Origin: Berkiella sp964594635
Lineage (GTDB): Bacteria; Pseudomonadota; Gammaproteobacteria; Berkiellales; Berkiellaceae
DNA: 64,000 bases
Assembly (NCBI GenBank): GCA_964594635.1
Contig: CAZQMV010000002.1
Span: forward strand, 295,171-359,170
Reading direction: 5' to 3'
Numbering within the stretch: the first letter of the stretch is position 1; each line of letters starts with the position of its first letter. The position numbers and the translations under genes are program-made. Under the pieces are notes generated by a model. That model was not told the DNA's origin. It made no database searches and worked only from the letters and a program-made list of their open reading frames with translations. Shown here piece by piece: positions 45,051-52,881 of this stretch.

Positions 45051-45812
45051 ATGGAATTTCCTAGCACTTTGACACAAGCTATCTTACTGAAGCGTTACAA
45101 ACGGTTCTTGGCTGAGATTGTGGTCAATAATCAAGAACACCGTATCATTTACTGCCCTAACATGGGTGCAATGACAGGTTGTGATATTTTAGGAAGTCGG
45201 ATCTGGTTTTCTGAATGCAATAATCCCCGTCGTAAATTTCCAGAAACTTGGGAATTGGTAGAAGTCGATGGTGGCCATCTGGTTTGTGTGAATACCCATA
45301 ATACCAATCAACTCGTCAAAGAAGGGATCCAAAATGGCGTGATTAAAGAGCTTGCTGTTTTTTCACACATTGAAGATGATCCGGGTTTGATTGATGAATC
45401 CAGTTTTGATCTGTTACTTAAACATCAAGAACACGAAGATGATGAGCAGCAAATGGCTTTGGTGATGACACAAAGCGTTACCTTAGGTGATGAAGTTCAT
45501 CGCGGATTTTTCCCAGATGCGATGACCCAAAAAGGAGTTTCGCAACTGCGAGCGCTTATCTATGCAAAACAGCGCGGTTATCGAGCCGTTTTGGTCTTTG
45601 GTGTATTGCATACTGGGATCAAGCGATTGTTTCCTGCTGATCACATTGATGCAGATTATGGCAGCTTAATACGCCAAGCCGTCATTGCCGGTGTAGAAGT
45701 GATAGGTTATCGCGTCGATATCAGTTTTAACGCGATTTCTCTGACCGAGCCGATTGAAGTGTGCATTCCTGCTCGCTTGATTTGTTCTTCTCGATCAGAG
45801 AAAAGCCAGTAA
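45051..45812 (+). CDS. sfsA: SfsA family protein
   Basis: A 253-residue protein with the SfsA pattern: RYKRFLAEIV near the start, CPNMGAMTGCDILGSRIWFS, and the C-terminal AKQRGYRAVLVFGVL. SfsA binds DNA and has been reported as a nuclease-like fold; its cell role is unsettled. It converges on the second double-glycine peptide gene with a gap of 4 bases. Confidence 0.93.
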   Translation: MEFPSTLTQAILLKRYKRFLAEIVVNNQEHRIIYCPNMGAMTGCDILGSRIWFSECNNPRRKFPETWELVEVDGGHLVCVNTHNTNQLVKEGIQNGVIKELAVFSHIEDDPGLIDESSFDLLLKHQEHEDDEQQMALVMTQSVTLGDEVHRGFFPDAMTQKGVSQLRALIYAKQRGYRAVLVFGVLHTGIKRLFPADHIDADYGSLIRQAVIAGVEVIGYRVDISFNAISLTEPIEVCIPARLICSSRSEKSQ

Positions 45813-45816
45813 AGTC

Positions 45817-46035
45817 TTAGATCATTGCGCCAACGAAATAAGACAACCCACCGACGATTGCGCCAAGACTACCAACTAAAGCAAGATTATCAATTTTGTA
45901 TAATTGGTGCATAACATCTTTGTTATAAAGAATCACCGCCCACCCAACAAAAGTAGCGGCTGCCCCGGTTAAGATAGCTTCGGCTAAAGCGCCACCTTGT
46001 ATTGCATTTAATTCTGTTTGGGTTAATTCACGCAC
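45817..46035 (-). CDS. Double-glycine leader peptide precursor, overlapping a kinase gene
   Basis: A 72-residue peptide starting at GTG. MRELTQTELNAIQGG is a textbook double-glycine leader (cleavage after residue 15), close to the leader at 38299. The 57-residue core is hydrophobic with two membrane-like helices (ALAEAILTGAAATFVGWAVI and LVGSLGAIVGGLSYFVGAM, both with small-residue packing motifs). It overlaps the upstream kinase/ATPase gene by 8 bases, and its AAGGAAG ribosome-binding site lies inside that gene. No exporter is adjacent. Confidence 0.72.
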   Translation of the reverse strand: MRELTQTELNAIQGGALAEAILTGAAATFVGWAVILYNKDVMHQLYKIDNLALVGSLGAIVGGLSYFVGAMI

Positions 46036-47581
46036 TGCTTACTTCCTTACTATCAATGAGGTTATCGATAATTTGCGCATCAATAAATGTTGTTACGGCT
46101 TCTTCCATTTCATTAAGGGGTTCTGCTTCATCCATTTGTTTGGCAAGAACGCTGAGATCCGCATCAGAGATATCGCCATGAGTCGCTCTATCAATGATCC
46201 GTTGTTCTAAAACATCGATTTGGCAGATAAAAAGAAAAATTTTAAAAACCACTTGGTGTTTAACAGCGACGGCATGAAAGAGAGCACGTTGCCACTCTTT
46301 CAAACATGTTGCATCGATAATCACCGAGTGCTTACTTTCAATGACCTGGGATGCGATTTTTTGTAATTGCTGATAAAGCGTTTGAGTTGCTTGTTCAGTA
46401 TACAGTTTTTCTTTTTCAAGCGGTGTGCTCTTGGCTTTGGTATCAACACCATATAATTGTTTTCTGATCCAATCAGAGCGTAAGCGAATAGTCGCCGCAT
46501 TTTCCGCTAATAACTCTTCGCTATACAGAGTTTTACCACTCCCTGAAGGACCCATCATGATCATGATCTCTGGTTTAAAATCGTTGGTATAGCTTTGTGC
46601 AAGTTTGATAAAAGACATAAATTGGGTTTGCAAATGCGCCGCTTCTTTCGTCGTTTTATCAAGTTGGGTAAGCAGCAGGGCCGTCACTTTAGCGCGCACC
46701 ACGGCTCGATAGCACTGATAAAAACGCAATAATGTTAACCCTTCATAATCTTGAGTTAACTCAATATAGCGATTCACAAAAACGTTACTTAACGTAAATT
46801 TCCCCGCTTTTTCCAAATCCATCGCAAAAAAAGCAACATCGTTCATTACATCGGTGAAACGAAAGCTTTCATTAAATTCAATACAATCAAATATAACGGG
46901 TTCGTTTTTTAACATCACAATATTGCCAAGATGCAAATCACCATGACAAGCGCGCACAAATCCGCTGGCTTTGCGTTGCTTTAGCAAGGCACGCAATTCT
47001 GTAAAAGAAGTAGTTGCCCATTTTTCAATGTGCTCCAGCGTTTCAAGACAAGGTTTCGCAATTTCAAGGGTTTTTAGTGCTTGAAAATTAGCGATGACGG
47101 GCGAAAAAACCTCATCCGGATCACCATAGGGAAGATCCTGTGGACACATTTGCGCTTGTTGGTGAAACGAAGCTAATGTGCTGGCAATACTTTCGACATG
47201 CCTTTTGGTTAGCTTGTTTTGTTCTGCATAAACGCGCAGTAGATCCTCTTGCTGAAATTCATGCATTTTAACAGCATATTCCAGCACTGGCCCTTCAGGG
47301 GAAAAAGAAGGTTTGTCGGGGTTGCCATAAATGGCAACCGCTTCAACATAAATCTGAGCAGCAAGTGCTTGGTTAAATTGCACTTCCCATTCGCAATATT
47401 GTTTTCGTTTCTCTAAAGTCGTGAAATCTTGAAAGCCAAGCGCCAGAGGCTTTTTAATTTTGTAAGCAAAAGGCCCGGTTAAAAGGATCCAAGATAAATG
47501 CGTTTCAATCACCTCAATATCGGTCGCAATATGCGGATAAATGGAGGTATTTTTTAATGCTTCAATTAATTGTGTTGACAT
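46028..47581 (-). CDS. Bifunctional aminoglycoside-phosphotransferase-like / AAA ATPase protein
   Basis: A 517-residue two-domain protein. Residues about 40-330 are an APH-like kinase (GFVRACHGDLHLGNIVML is the catalytic loop, VIFDCIEFNESFRFTDVMNDVAFFAMDLE the metal-binding segment). Residues about 335-500 are a P-loop kinase domain (MIMMGPSGSGKTLYSEELL, Walker A). This fusion (COG2187 with COG0645) is widespread and its substrate is unknown. The ATG at 47581 has AGGA upstream. It follows hemL by two bases and overlaps the double-glycine peptide gene. Confidence 0.88.
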   Translation of the reverse strand: MSTQLIEALKNTSIYPHIATDIEVIETHLSWILLTGPFAYKIKKPLALGFQDFTTLEKRKQYCEWEVQFNQALAAQIYVEAVAIYGNPDKPSFSPEGPVLEYAVKMHEFQQEDLLRVYAEQNKLTKRHVESIASTLASFHQQAQMCPQDLPYGDPDEVFSPVIANFQALKTLEIAKPCLETLEHIEKWATTSFTELRALLKQRKASGFVRACHGDLHLGNIVMLKNEPVIFDCIEFNESFRFTDVMNDVAFFAMDLEKAGKFTLSNVFVNRYIELTQDYEGLTLLRFYQCYRAVVRAKVTALLLTQLDKTTKEAAHLQTQFMSFIKLAQSYTNDFKPEIMIMMGPSGSGKTLYSEELLAENAATIRLRSDWIRKQLYGVDTKAKSTPLEKEKLYTEQATQTLYQQLQKIASQVIESKHSVIIDATCLKEWQRALFHAVAVKHQVVFKIFLFICQIDVLEQRIIDRATHGDISDADLSVLAKQMDEAEPLNEMEEAVTTFIDAQIIDNLIDSKEVSSA

Positions 47582-47583
47582 AA

Positions 47584-48864
47584 TCATCCTAATTTGGCAA
47601 ACACTTTATCCATCGCTTGTAAGGTTTCATCAATCGACTTTTTATCATGTGTAATGGAGGTGAAACCACTTTCAAAGGCAGAAGGCGCAAAATAAATGCC
47701 CTCAAGAAGCATGGCATGATAAAAACGCTTAAATTTTTCCACATCACATTGCATCACATCTTTAAAACGATTCACGGGTTTTTCGCTAAAAAATAGACTG
47801 AACATACCGGTGATCCAATTCACTTGTAACGGGATGCGATGCTTCTGCGCCAGTTGTTCAATTCCGTTGACCAACGATTCTGTGATCGCTTGTAATTCCT
47901 GATAAAAGCCAGGTCTTTGGATCTTGGTTAAGGTTGCAATACCCGCTGCCATCGCAATGGGGTTGCCCGATAAGGTTCCTGCTTGGTAAACAGGACCAAC
48001 CGGTGCTAAATGCGACATAATACGTTCGGGGCCGCCAATGGCGCCCACGGGCATTCCTCCGCCGATAATTTTGCCAAAAGTCGTGAGATCCGGTTTGATT
48101 TGATAGACATCTTGTGCACCAGCGAGCGCGACTCTAAACCCGGTCATGACTTCATCAAATATTAAGAGAGCGCCATATTGATCGCAGGTTTTACGCAAGG
48201 TCAGTAAGAAATCACGATGGGGCACAACGCAACCCATATTGCCCGCGATCGGCTCGACGATAATCGCCGCAATGTGTGGGCCATATTGTTTGAAAGCTTC
48301 GATCACTGATTCGCTATTATTGAATTCAAGATTCAGCGTATATTTGGCGACATCCGGAGGCACACCGGGTGAGCTTGGATGCCCAAGGGTTAAAGCGCCT
48401 GAGCCTGCTTTAATTAATAAACTATCGCTATGCCCATGGTAACACCCTTCAAATTTGACAATCATATGCTTGCCAGTAAAACCACGCGCTAAACGCAAAG
48501 CGGTCATGGTGGCTTCCGTACCCGATGAGACCATGCGAACTTGTTCAATACTGGGGATCAAGTCACAAACCATTTTGGCCAAAGTGACTTCCGCTCGCGT
48601 GGGCGCACCAAAAGACAGCGCTTTTTCTGCAGCACGTTGTACGGCTTGGATAACCTCTTTATCCTGATGCCCTAAAATCATAGGGCCCCATGAGCCGACA
48701 TAATCGATATAGCGCTTATTGTCTTCGTCAAATAAATAGGGACCCTCTGCACGATCAAAAAACAAAGGTGTTCCACCCACGCCATTAAATGCCCGAACAG
48801 GCGAGTTCACGCCACCTGGAATGACTTTTTTAGCTTCTGCAAATAAGGTTTCGGAGTGTGACAT
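47584..48864 (-). CDS. hemL: Glutamate-1-semialdehyde 2,1-aminomutase
   Basis: A 426-residue PLP enzyme making 5-aminolevulinate for haem. GGVNSPVRAF at the start, GTEATMTALRLARG, the conserved FDEVMTGFRVA and the PLP lysine in TTFGKIIGGGMPVGA. Length as expected. Haem-related hemJ lies 1.2 kb upstream. Confidence 0.97.
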   Translation of the reverse strand: MSHSETLFAEAKKVIPGGVNSPVRAFNGVGGTPLFFDRAEGPYLFDEDNKRYIDYVGSWGPMILGHQDKEVIQAVQRAAEKALSFGAPTRAEVTLAKMVCDLIPSIEQVRMVSSGTEATMTALRLARGFTGKHMIVKFEGCYHGHSDSLLIKAGSGALTLGHPSSPGVPPDVAKYTLNLEFNNSESVIEAFKQYGPHIAAIIVEPIAGNMGCVVPHRDFLLTLRKTCDQYGALLIFDEVMTGFRVALAGAQDVYQIKPDLTTFGKIIGGGMPVGAIGGPERIMSHLAPVGPVYQAGTLSGNPIAMAAGIATLTKIQRPGFYQELQAITESLVNGIEQLAQKHRIPLQVNWITGMFSLFFSEKPVNRFKDVMQCDVEKFKRFYHAMLLEGIYFAPSAFESGFTSITHDKKSIDETLQAMDKVFAKLG

Positions 48865-48949
48865 GTTTTGACCTGCTCATTGCTTTAAAACAGGCAATAG
48901 TATATCGCAAAGTAGAGAGTGTGTGATCTGTTCACAAATAGTTATTTAA

Positions 48950-49786
48950 CTAATTCTTTTGTTCTTTTTTAGCATCATATTCAAAAGAGGCTTCGCGTGA
49001 CCAATAAAGTCGATTGGGTAAATATTGCCCCATACCTAAGCGGTAGGCTTGTTTCAAGCATTCGGCCGTATATTCCTGGGCTTGGTGGACAGCCGAGGAG
49101 GGAGCTATTCCTTGGGCTAATAAGCCAATCACACCCGCAGAGAGGGTGCAGCCAGATCCTTGATAATGATTAGGTAATCTATCCCAATGAAATACTTCAA
49201 GTCGTCGATAATTGCCATAAAAGGAATTGGAGATTTTGTTAGGAACTAAATTTTGTCCCGTAATAAGAACATAATCAGCGCCATGTGCCATGATTTCTTG
49301 TGCACAAGCATCTAAAGTGTCTGCTTCAGATGCCAGTAATCTGGCCTCTGTTGCATTCGGCGTGCAAACAGTGACATAGGGTAATATTAAAGCAACCATG
49401 GCTTCTAAAATAGCCGGATCGAATGATTTTGCTTTAGCGCCTACATGCAGAGTGGGATCTAAAACCACGGGAATATCGGGGTAATCATTTAATATTTGGT
49501 GAACAGCGCGAACATTCTCAATCGAGCCCAAAATGCCAATTTTAAAACCACAAACGCGAATATCCTCTAAAACAGCACGAGCTTGATCACGTACTAAGCG
49601 ACTCGGCGTGGGGAAAAATTGATAAATATCGGTGGTATCTTGTGCAGTCAAAGCCGTAATGACCGGTGCACAATGACAGCCCATAGAGCCTAAGGCCTCA
49701 ATATCAGCTTGGATACCAGAGCCGCCGCAGGGATCGTTAGCAGAGAAGGACATTACAACAGGAATAGTCGGATCAGCGTTGTACAT
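48950..49786 (-). CDS. thiD: Hydroxymethylpyrimidine/phosphomethylpyrimidine kinase
   Basis: A 278-residue thiamine-pathway kinase. MSFSANDPCGGSGIQADI at the start (usual SGxDPsGGAGIQADIk), VLDPTLHVGAK, TPNATEARLLA and GSGCTLSAGVIGLLA with the catalytic Asp region. The open frame reaches 50062 but would cover the divergent rubredoxin gene, so the ATG at 49786 is chosen. Compared with the family, the second residue block reads CGGSG, a minor change. Confidence 0.92.
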   Translation of the reverse strand: MYNADPTIPVVMSFSANDPCGGSGIQADIEALGSMGCHCAPVITALTAQDTTDIYQFFPTPSRLVRDQARAVLEDIRVCGFKIGILGSIENVRAVHQILNDYPDIPVVLDPTLHVGAKAKSFDPAILEAMVALILPYVTVCTPNATEARLLASEADTLDACAQEIMAHGADYVLITGQNLVPNKISNSFYGNYRRLEVFHWDRLPNHYQGSGCTLSAGVIGLLAQGIAPSSAVHQAQEYTAECLKQAYRLGMGQYLPNRLYWSREASFEYDAKKEQKN

Positions 49787-49928
49787 GGTTTTACTATCTT
49801 CTGTCAGGTTGATTTTGAGTATAACACCAATTTCAAACTCCGTTTCAATAGTGGTTTTGATATTCCCTGTCACGGCCATTCGTGAGAGAATTCCGGCTCT
49901 TTCACTACTCGTGCGCAAGAGATCAAGA

Positions 49929-50093
49929 ATGAAAAGATTTATGTGTTTGTTATGTGGCTTTATATATGATGAAGCAATGGGGAAACCTGACGAAGGCATC
50001 CCTGCAGGAACCACTTGGGAAAACGTGCCCCTTAACTGGCGCTGCCCTGATTGCGGCGCCATGAAAGATGATTTTGAGATGATTGAAATCTAA
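49929..50093 (+). CDS. Rubredoxin
   Basis: A 54-residue electron carrier with both iron-binding CxxC motifs: MCLLCGFIYDEA and WRCPDCGAMKDDF. The short length matches the family and the ATG at 49929 starts exactly at MKRFMCL. It is divergent from thiD, a neighbour pair seen in other gammaproteobacteria. Its end overlaps the convergent hemJ-like gene by 4 bases. Confidence 0.95.
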   Translation: MKRFMCLLCGFIYDEAMGKPDEGIPAGTTWENVPLNWRCPDCGAMKDDFEMIEI

Positions 50094-50521
50094 GCGGGTT
50101 TAACAACCACGAAGATGACAATCCCTGCGAAGAGTAATATCGAAAGTTCATTGAAAATGCGGTAAAACAAAGCTGAACGAGTGTTCAGCCCAAGTTTGAA
50201 CTTCTTAATCAGAAGGCCGCAATACAAATGATAAATCACAACGAGCGACACAAGCGTTAATTTTAGCGCTAGCCACAATGGGGGGGAGGCAAATGAGTAT
50301 CCCATCATATGGACTAGGCCAACTCCCAGAATTAACGTAATAATGGCGTTGGGGGTCATGATGCCCCAATATAAGCGACGTTCCATGGTACAGAAGCGCT
50401 CAAAGCTGGCATTATCTGTTTTATCTATGTCAGCATGATAAACAAAAAGTCTTGGTAGATAAAATAGTCCAGCGAACCAGGCCGTCATCGCTATAATATG
50501 AAAAGCTTTTACCCATAACAT
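50090..50521 (-). CDS. hemJ: Protoporphyrinogen oxidase HemJ-like membrane protein
   Basis: A 143-residue protein with four transmembrane helices. WVKAFHIIAMTAWFAGLFYLPRLFVYH carries the conserved His of HemJ, and the LWLALKLTLV segment the conserved Lys. HemJ oxidises protoporphyrinogen IX. The start at 50521 gives the family length; the longer frame to 50647 overlaps the divergent gene. With hemL nearby it may be part of a haem supply cluster. Confidence 0.85.
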   Translation of the reverse strand: MLWVKAFHIIAMTAWFAGLFYLPRLFVYHADIDKTDNASFERFCTMERRLYWGIMTPNAIITLILGVGLVHMMGYSFASPPLWLALKLTLVSLVVIYHLYCGLLIKKFKLGLNTRSALFYRIFNELSILLFAGIVIFVVVKPA

Positions 50522-50591
50522 AACAAATGTATCCTGAATGTGTTTGGCAGAGGCCGGAGTATACCCTAATACGATTTTCAAGGAAAAAGGC

Positions 50592-51296
50592 ATGCAGGAC
50601 GTAAAGCCGCGAGGTGGTCGTTTATCCATCGTCACTTGTTTAGTCATGCTGGTTATTGTTGGCGTGGTAACTTATAAGATTGGTTTGAGAACAAAACAAT
50701 CGCATGCCAAGACGGTCGCAACCCATTCGGCGCTTCAAGAACAAATTGCGCAGCTAAACGAAGAAAATACACGGATCCAAAAAGAGCTGATTATCGCAAA
50801 ACGGAATTTTGAAATTGAATCAGAAGCGAAGAAAAATCTAGGCAGTTATCTTAGAACATTACAAGCAAATAACGCTGAGCTTGCGCACAACATGAACCTG
50901 TATCAAACCGTCTCTGGCGTGATGTCGGTCAAACAAGGGGTGCAAATCAAAAATTTCCAAATCTTCCCCAATGGCCAAGAGCACAATTTTCGTTACCTCG
51001 TCGTGCTCAGCAAGCAGTTCGCTTCTGCAGAATATATCGATGGTATTGTTTCAATGATCATCGTGGGGAAAGTGGGGGATAAGACCACCCTATTGCCCGT
51101 TAAATATGTCAACTCAGGCAGTGATGATGGTTTATCATTTAAGTTTCGTTACTTGCAGGAACTGAGTGGAGAATTAAGCTTACCTCCGCAGTTCGTTGCG
51201 CATGGTGTTTTAGTCACCGTAAAACCTGCCCGCGGTTGGGCGCCAGTAGAGCAGCAGTTTCCCTGGTCGGTTGATAATGGTGTTGCTGTCAGTTAA
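50592..51296 (+). CDS. DUF6776-like membrane-anchored coiled-coil protein
   Basis: A 234-residue protein. One N-terminal membrane segment (about 12-32) is followed by a coiled coil (about 45-105, SALQEQIAQLNEENTRIQKEL) and a C-terminal beta domain (FRYLVVLSK to LVTVKPARGWAPVEQQF). Layout and position next to erpA match an uncharacterised gammaproteobacterial family. AAGGAAAAAGG precedes the ATG at 50592. Likely in the periplasm. Confidence 0.7.
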   Translation: MQDVKPRGGRLSIVTCLVMLVIVGVVTYKIGLRTKQSHAKTVATHSALQEQIAQLNEENTRIQKELIIAKRNFEIESEAKKNLGSYLRTLQANNAELAHNMNLYQTVSGVMSVKQGVQIKNFQIFPNGQEHNFRYLVVLSKQFASAEYIDGIVSMIIVGKVGDKTTLLPVKYVNSGSDDGLSFKFRYLQELSGELSLPPQFVAHGVLVTVKPARGWAPVEQQFPWSVDNGVAVS

Positions 51297-51358
51297 GGGA
51301 ACTTTACGGTAACATAGGCAATCTATATTGATAAGTATTAATAGAAAAGGGTTTTTTT

Positions 51359-51703
51359 ATGGACGCAGCCATCTCATTTACCGATGCAGCCGCTAAGCGT
51401 GTACACGAGCTTCTGGTAGAAGAGGGTAATTACAACCTTAAATTACGGGTTTATATTACTGGCGGTGGTTGTTCGGGTTTTCAATATGGTTTTGCTTTCG
51501 ATGAAAACACCAAAGAAGATGACATTATTGTCAGCAAAGAAGTGGAAGCTATCACAGTCGAAGTGGTCGTAGATGCCCTCAGTATGATGTATCTAGAGGG
51601 CGCGCAAATCGACTATCAAGAAAGCTTACAAGGCGCTCATTTCCTCGTCAAAAATCCCAACGCGCAAACGACGTGCAGTTGTGGCTCCTCATTTGCCCTA
51701 TAA
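51359..51703 (+). CDS. erpA: Iron-sulfur cluster insertion protein ErpA
   Basis: A 114-residue A-type carrier. The three cluster cysteines are in GGGCSGFQYGF and CSCGSSF. It delivers Fe-S clusters to target enzymes. AAAAGGG lies upstream. In many gammaproteobacteria it neighbours anmK and tyrS; here an 8-kb insert with the kynureninase operon separates them. Confidence 0.96.
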   Translation: MDAAISFTDAAAKRVHELLVEEGNYNLKLRVYITGGGCSGFQYGFAFDENTKEDDIIVSKEVEAITVEVVVDALSMMYLEGAQIDYQESLQGAHFLVKNPNAQTTCSCGSSFAL

Positions 51704-51838
51704 GTATTTCTCGTGGATCTTCCCCTGTTCGATTTCTGTTAATCGCCATTTTCCTATCGACTATCGGCTGTCACTAGGCTAAATAAGCACTGGTTCGTTA
51801 CGATGTGTTATTACATTGTAAGTTGAAGGCGAAATGAT

Positions 51839-52195
51839 ATGATTGGAAGTGAAATTGACGGTTTAGATGATGTTAAAGGCTGGGCGAAAAAATTTGAACA
51901 AGGTCTTCATAATGCAACAGGTGCACATATTCACCAAGATACCGCTGCTGATGCAGCTTTAGCCCTTCAGAACAATACGCGTAAAGGTTTACATTTTGAT
52001 GGCTTTAGAGCAAGAATTATTGGAGATCGGTCTGTCGAGATGAGAACCGAAGAGCAAGATGACGCTTTATTGGCGCTGGCATTACAGCAGCAACTAGAAG
52101 ACGAGGTCACTTTGCTGAGAGAACAAGAAGAAGCTGCATCTCTTCGCTTAGTACAAGAATTATATGCCGAAGAACGAAAAAATTACCGTTTCTAA
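51839..52195 (+). CDS. Small acidic helical orphan with UIM-like segments
   Basis: A 118-residue protein, no family recognised. The C-terminal half is a highly charged helix. TEEQDDALLALALQQQLEDE resembles a ubiquitin-interacting motif (acidic patch, hydrophobic, Ala, then Gln where Ser is usual), and SLRLVQELYAEE repeats the pattern. This could bind host ubiquitin if the protein is secreted, which is unproven. It overlaps the convergent orphan by 4 bases. Confidence 0.55.
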   Translation: MIGSEIDGLDDVKGWAKKFEQGLHNATGAHIHQDTAADAALALQNNTRKGLHFDGFRARIIGDRSVEMRTEEQDDALLALALQQQLEDEVTLLREQEEAASLRLVQELYAEERKNYRF

Positions 52196-52503
52196 ACATT
52201 TAACTTTTTAAGTCTGCCTGGGGGTATTGGATATTCCTCATTCCCTAGGCGATTCTGCAATTCATACACTTCATCTTCAGAATCGGGATCCATTCCCATT
52301 TCTTGCCAATACTGACGTGTTTTAGGATCAACAAACTGGCCATACAAAACATCGCTGTGTTGATTAATGCCGTTTAGTTGTAATACTTGTCGCAAGTGAG
52401 ACTCAATCTCAGGACACAATCCTTGGTGCTCGTTGGCAAGCGATTGCTGCAAGCTAAAATACGGGGTAAAAGCTGGCATGGTTTCCTCGATGAGTATGCT
52501 CAT
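52192..52503 (-). CDS. Small orphan protein
   Basis: A 103-residue acidic protein without a signal peptide or membrane segment. Notable stretches are FVDPKTRQYWQEMGMDPDSEDEVYELQNRLG and a Pro-containing basic end (YPIPPGRLKKLNV). A second in-frame ATG at 52479 is also possible. No homologue recognised. It shares its 3' end with the UIM-like gene and is divergent from the ABC-kynureninase operon. Confidence 0.5.
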   Translation of the reverse strand: MSILIEETMPAFTPYFSLQQSLANEHQGLCPEIESHLRQVLQLNGINQHSDVLYGQFVDPKTRQYWQEMGMDPDSEDEVYELQNRLGNEEYPIPPGRLKKLNV

Positions 52504-52838
52504 GGGTAGTCCTAAAGCGACAAATGAAAGTTAGTCATCATTTTAACTACATTTTTATCAAAGTAAAGCGATTTTATAGAAATCTTATGGGTGTGTATAC
52601 ACTTAAATCTTATCTGGAAAGAAACAAACTTTATCCTATAATTTGAAAGCAGCACTTGCTTGTTCGATTTAATTATATTAAGTTCGAATGCTATAAATGA
52701 TTTTTTTAAAATAAAGAGCGATTAAATTAATATGTTTTCTCTTAACGTGAATAACCTTTCAAATCGTTGGTGGCGATGGCTGAGCACATCCGCTTTCACG
52801 ATTTATTGCGTTTATTCAACGATTAAGAGGGTTAAAAC
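52504..52838. other. Intergenic leader of the ABC-kynureninase operon
   Basis: A 335-base, very AT-rich region up to about 52730. The last 110 bases hold the Trp-codon open frame and the competing hairpins. TTCGAA-type dyads at about 52657-52690 (TTCGATTTAA and TTAAGTTCGAA) may be part of a regulatory site. No clear promoter stands out among the many AT-rich hexamers. Confidence 0.45.
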
Positions 52839-52881
52839 ATGTCTTTCTCATTCAAAATATTATCGGTTTGCCTGCTTGTAA
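52732..52881 (+). CDS. Candidate tryptophan leader peptide (WWRW)
   Basis: A 49-codon open frame starting at ATG 52732 and running past the start of the transporter gene in another frame. Residues 11-16 read NRWWRW, so three of four consecutive codons (52768-52779) are TGG. Trp is rare, and such clusters before Trp-related genes are the mark of attenuator leader peptides (E. coli trpL has WW). The AAGAG upstream is too far for a good ribosome-binding site and the stop is not close to the Trp codons, which are weak points. Confidence 0.4.
   Translation: MFSLNVNNLSNRWWRWLSTSAFTIYCVYSTIKRVKTCLSHSKYYRFACL
52761..52824 (+). promoter_or_regulatory. Competing hairpins over the Trp codons
   Basis: Hairpin A pairs AAATCGT (52761-52767) with ACGATTT (52798-52804) and an inner GCGATG/CATCCGC. 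Hairpin B pairs AATCGTTG (52762-52769) with CAACGATT (52817-52824). They share one arm and cannot form together. The Trp codons lie in the shared arm or just after it, and hairpin B ends directly against the AAGAGGG ribosome-binding site of the transporter gene. No T-tract follows, so control of translation is likelier than termination. Confidence 0.4.

Noticed and set aside
49779..49928. A 50-residue extension of rubredoxin
   Set aside because: Rubredoxin is about 54 residues and starts at MKRFMCL; the extension lies in the thiD promoter region.
49787..50062. A 92-residue N-terminal extension of thiD
   Set aside because: It would cover the rubredoxin gene on the other strand and has no ThiD similarity; the ATG at 49786 gives the family length.
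52776..52826. A second short frame (ATG at 52776, 16 codons) in the transporter leader
   Set aside because: GGTGG is too close to the ATG and the peptide has no Trp codons; possible but unsupported.
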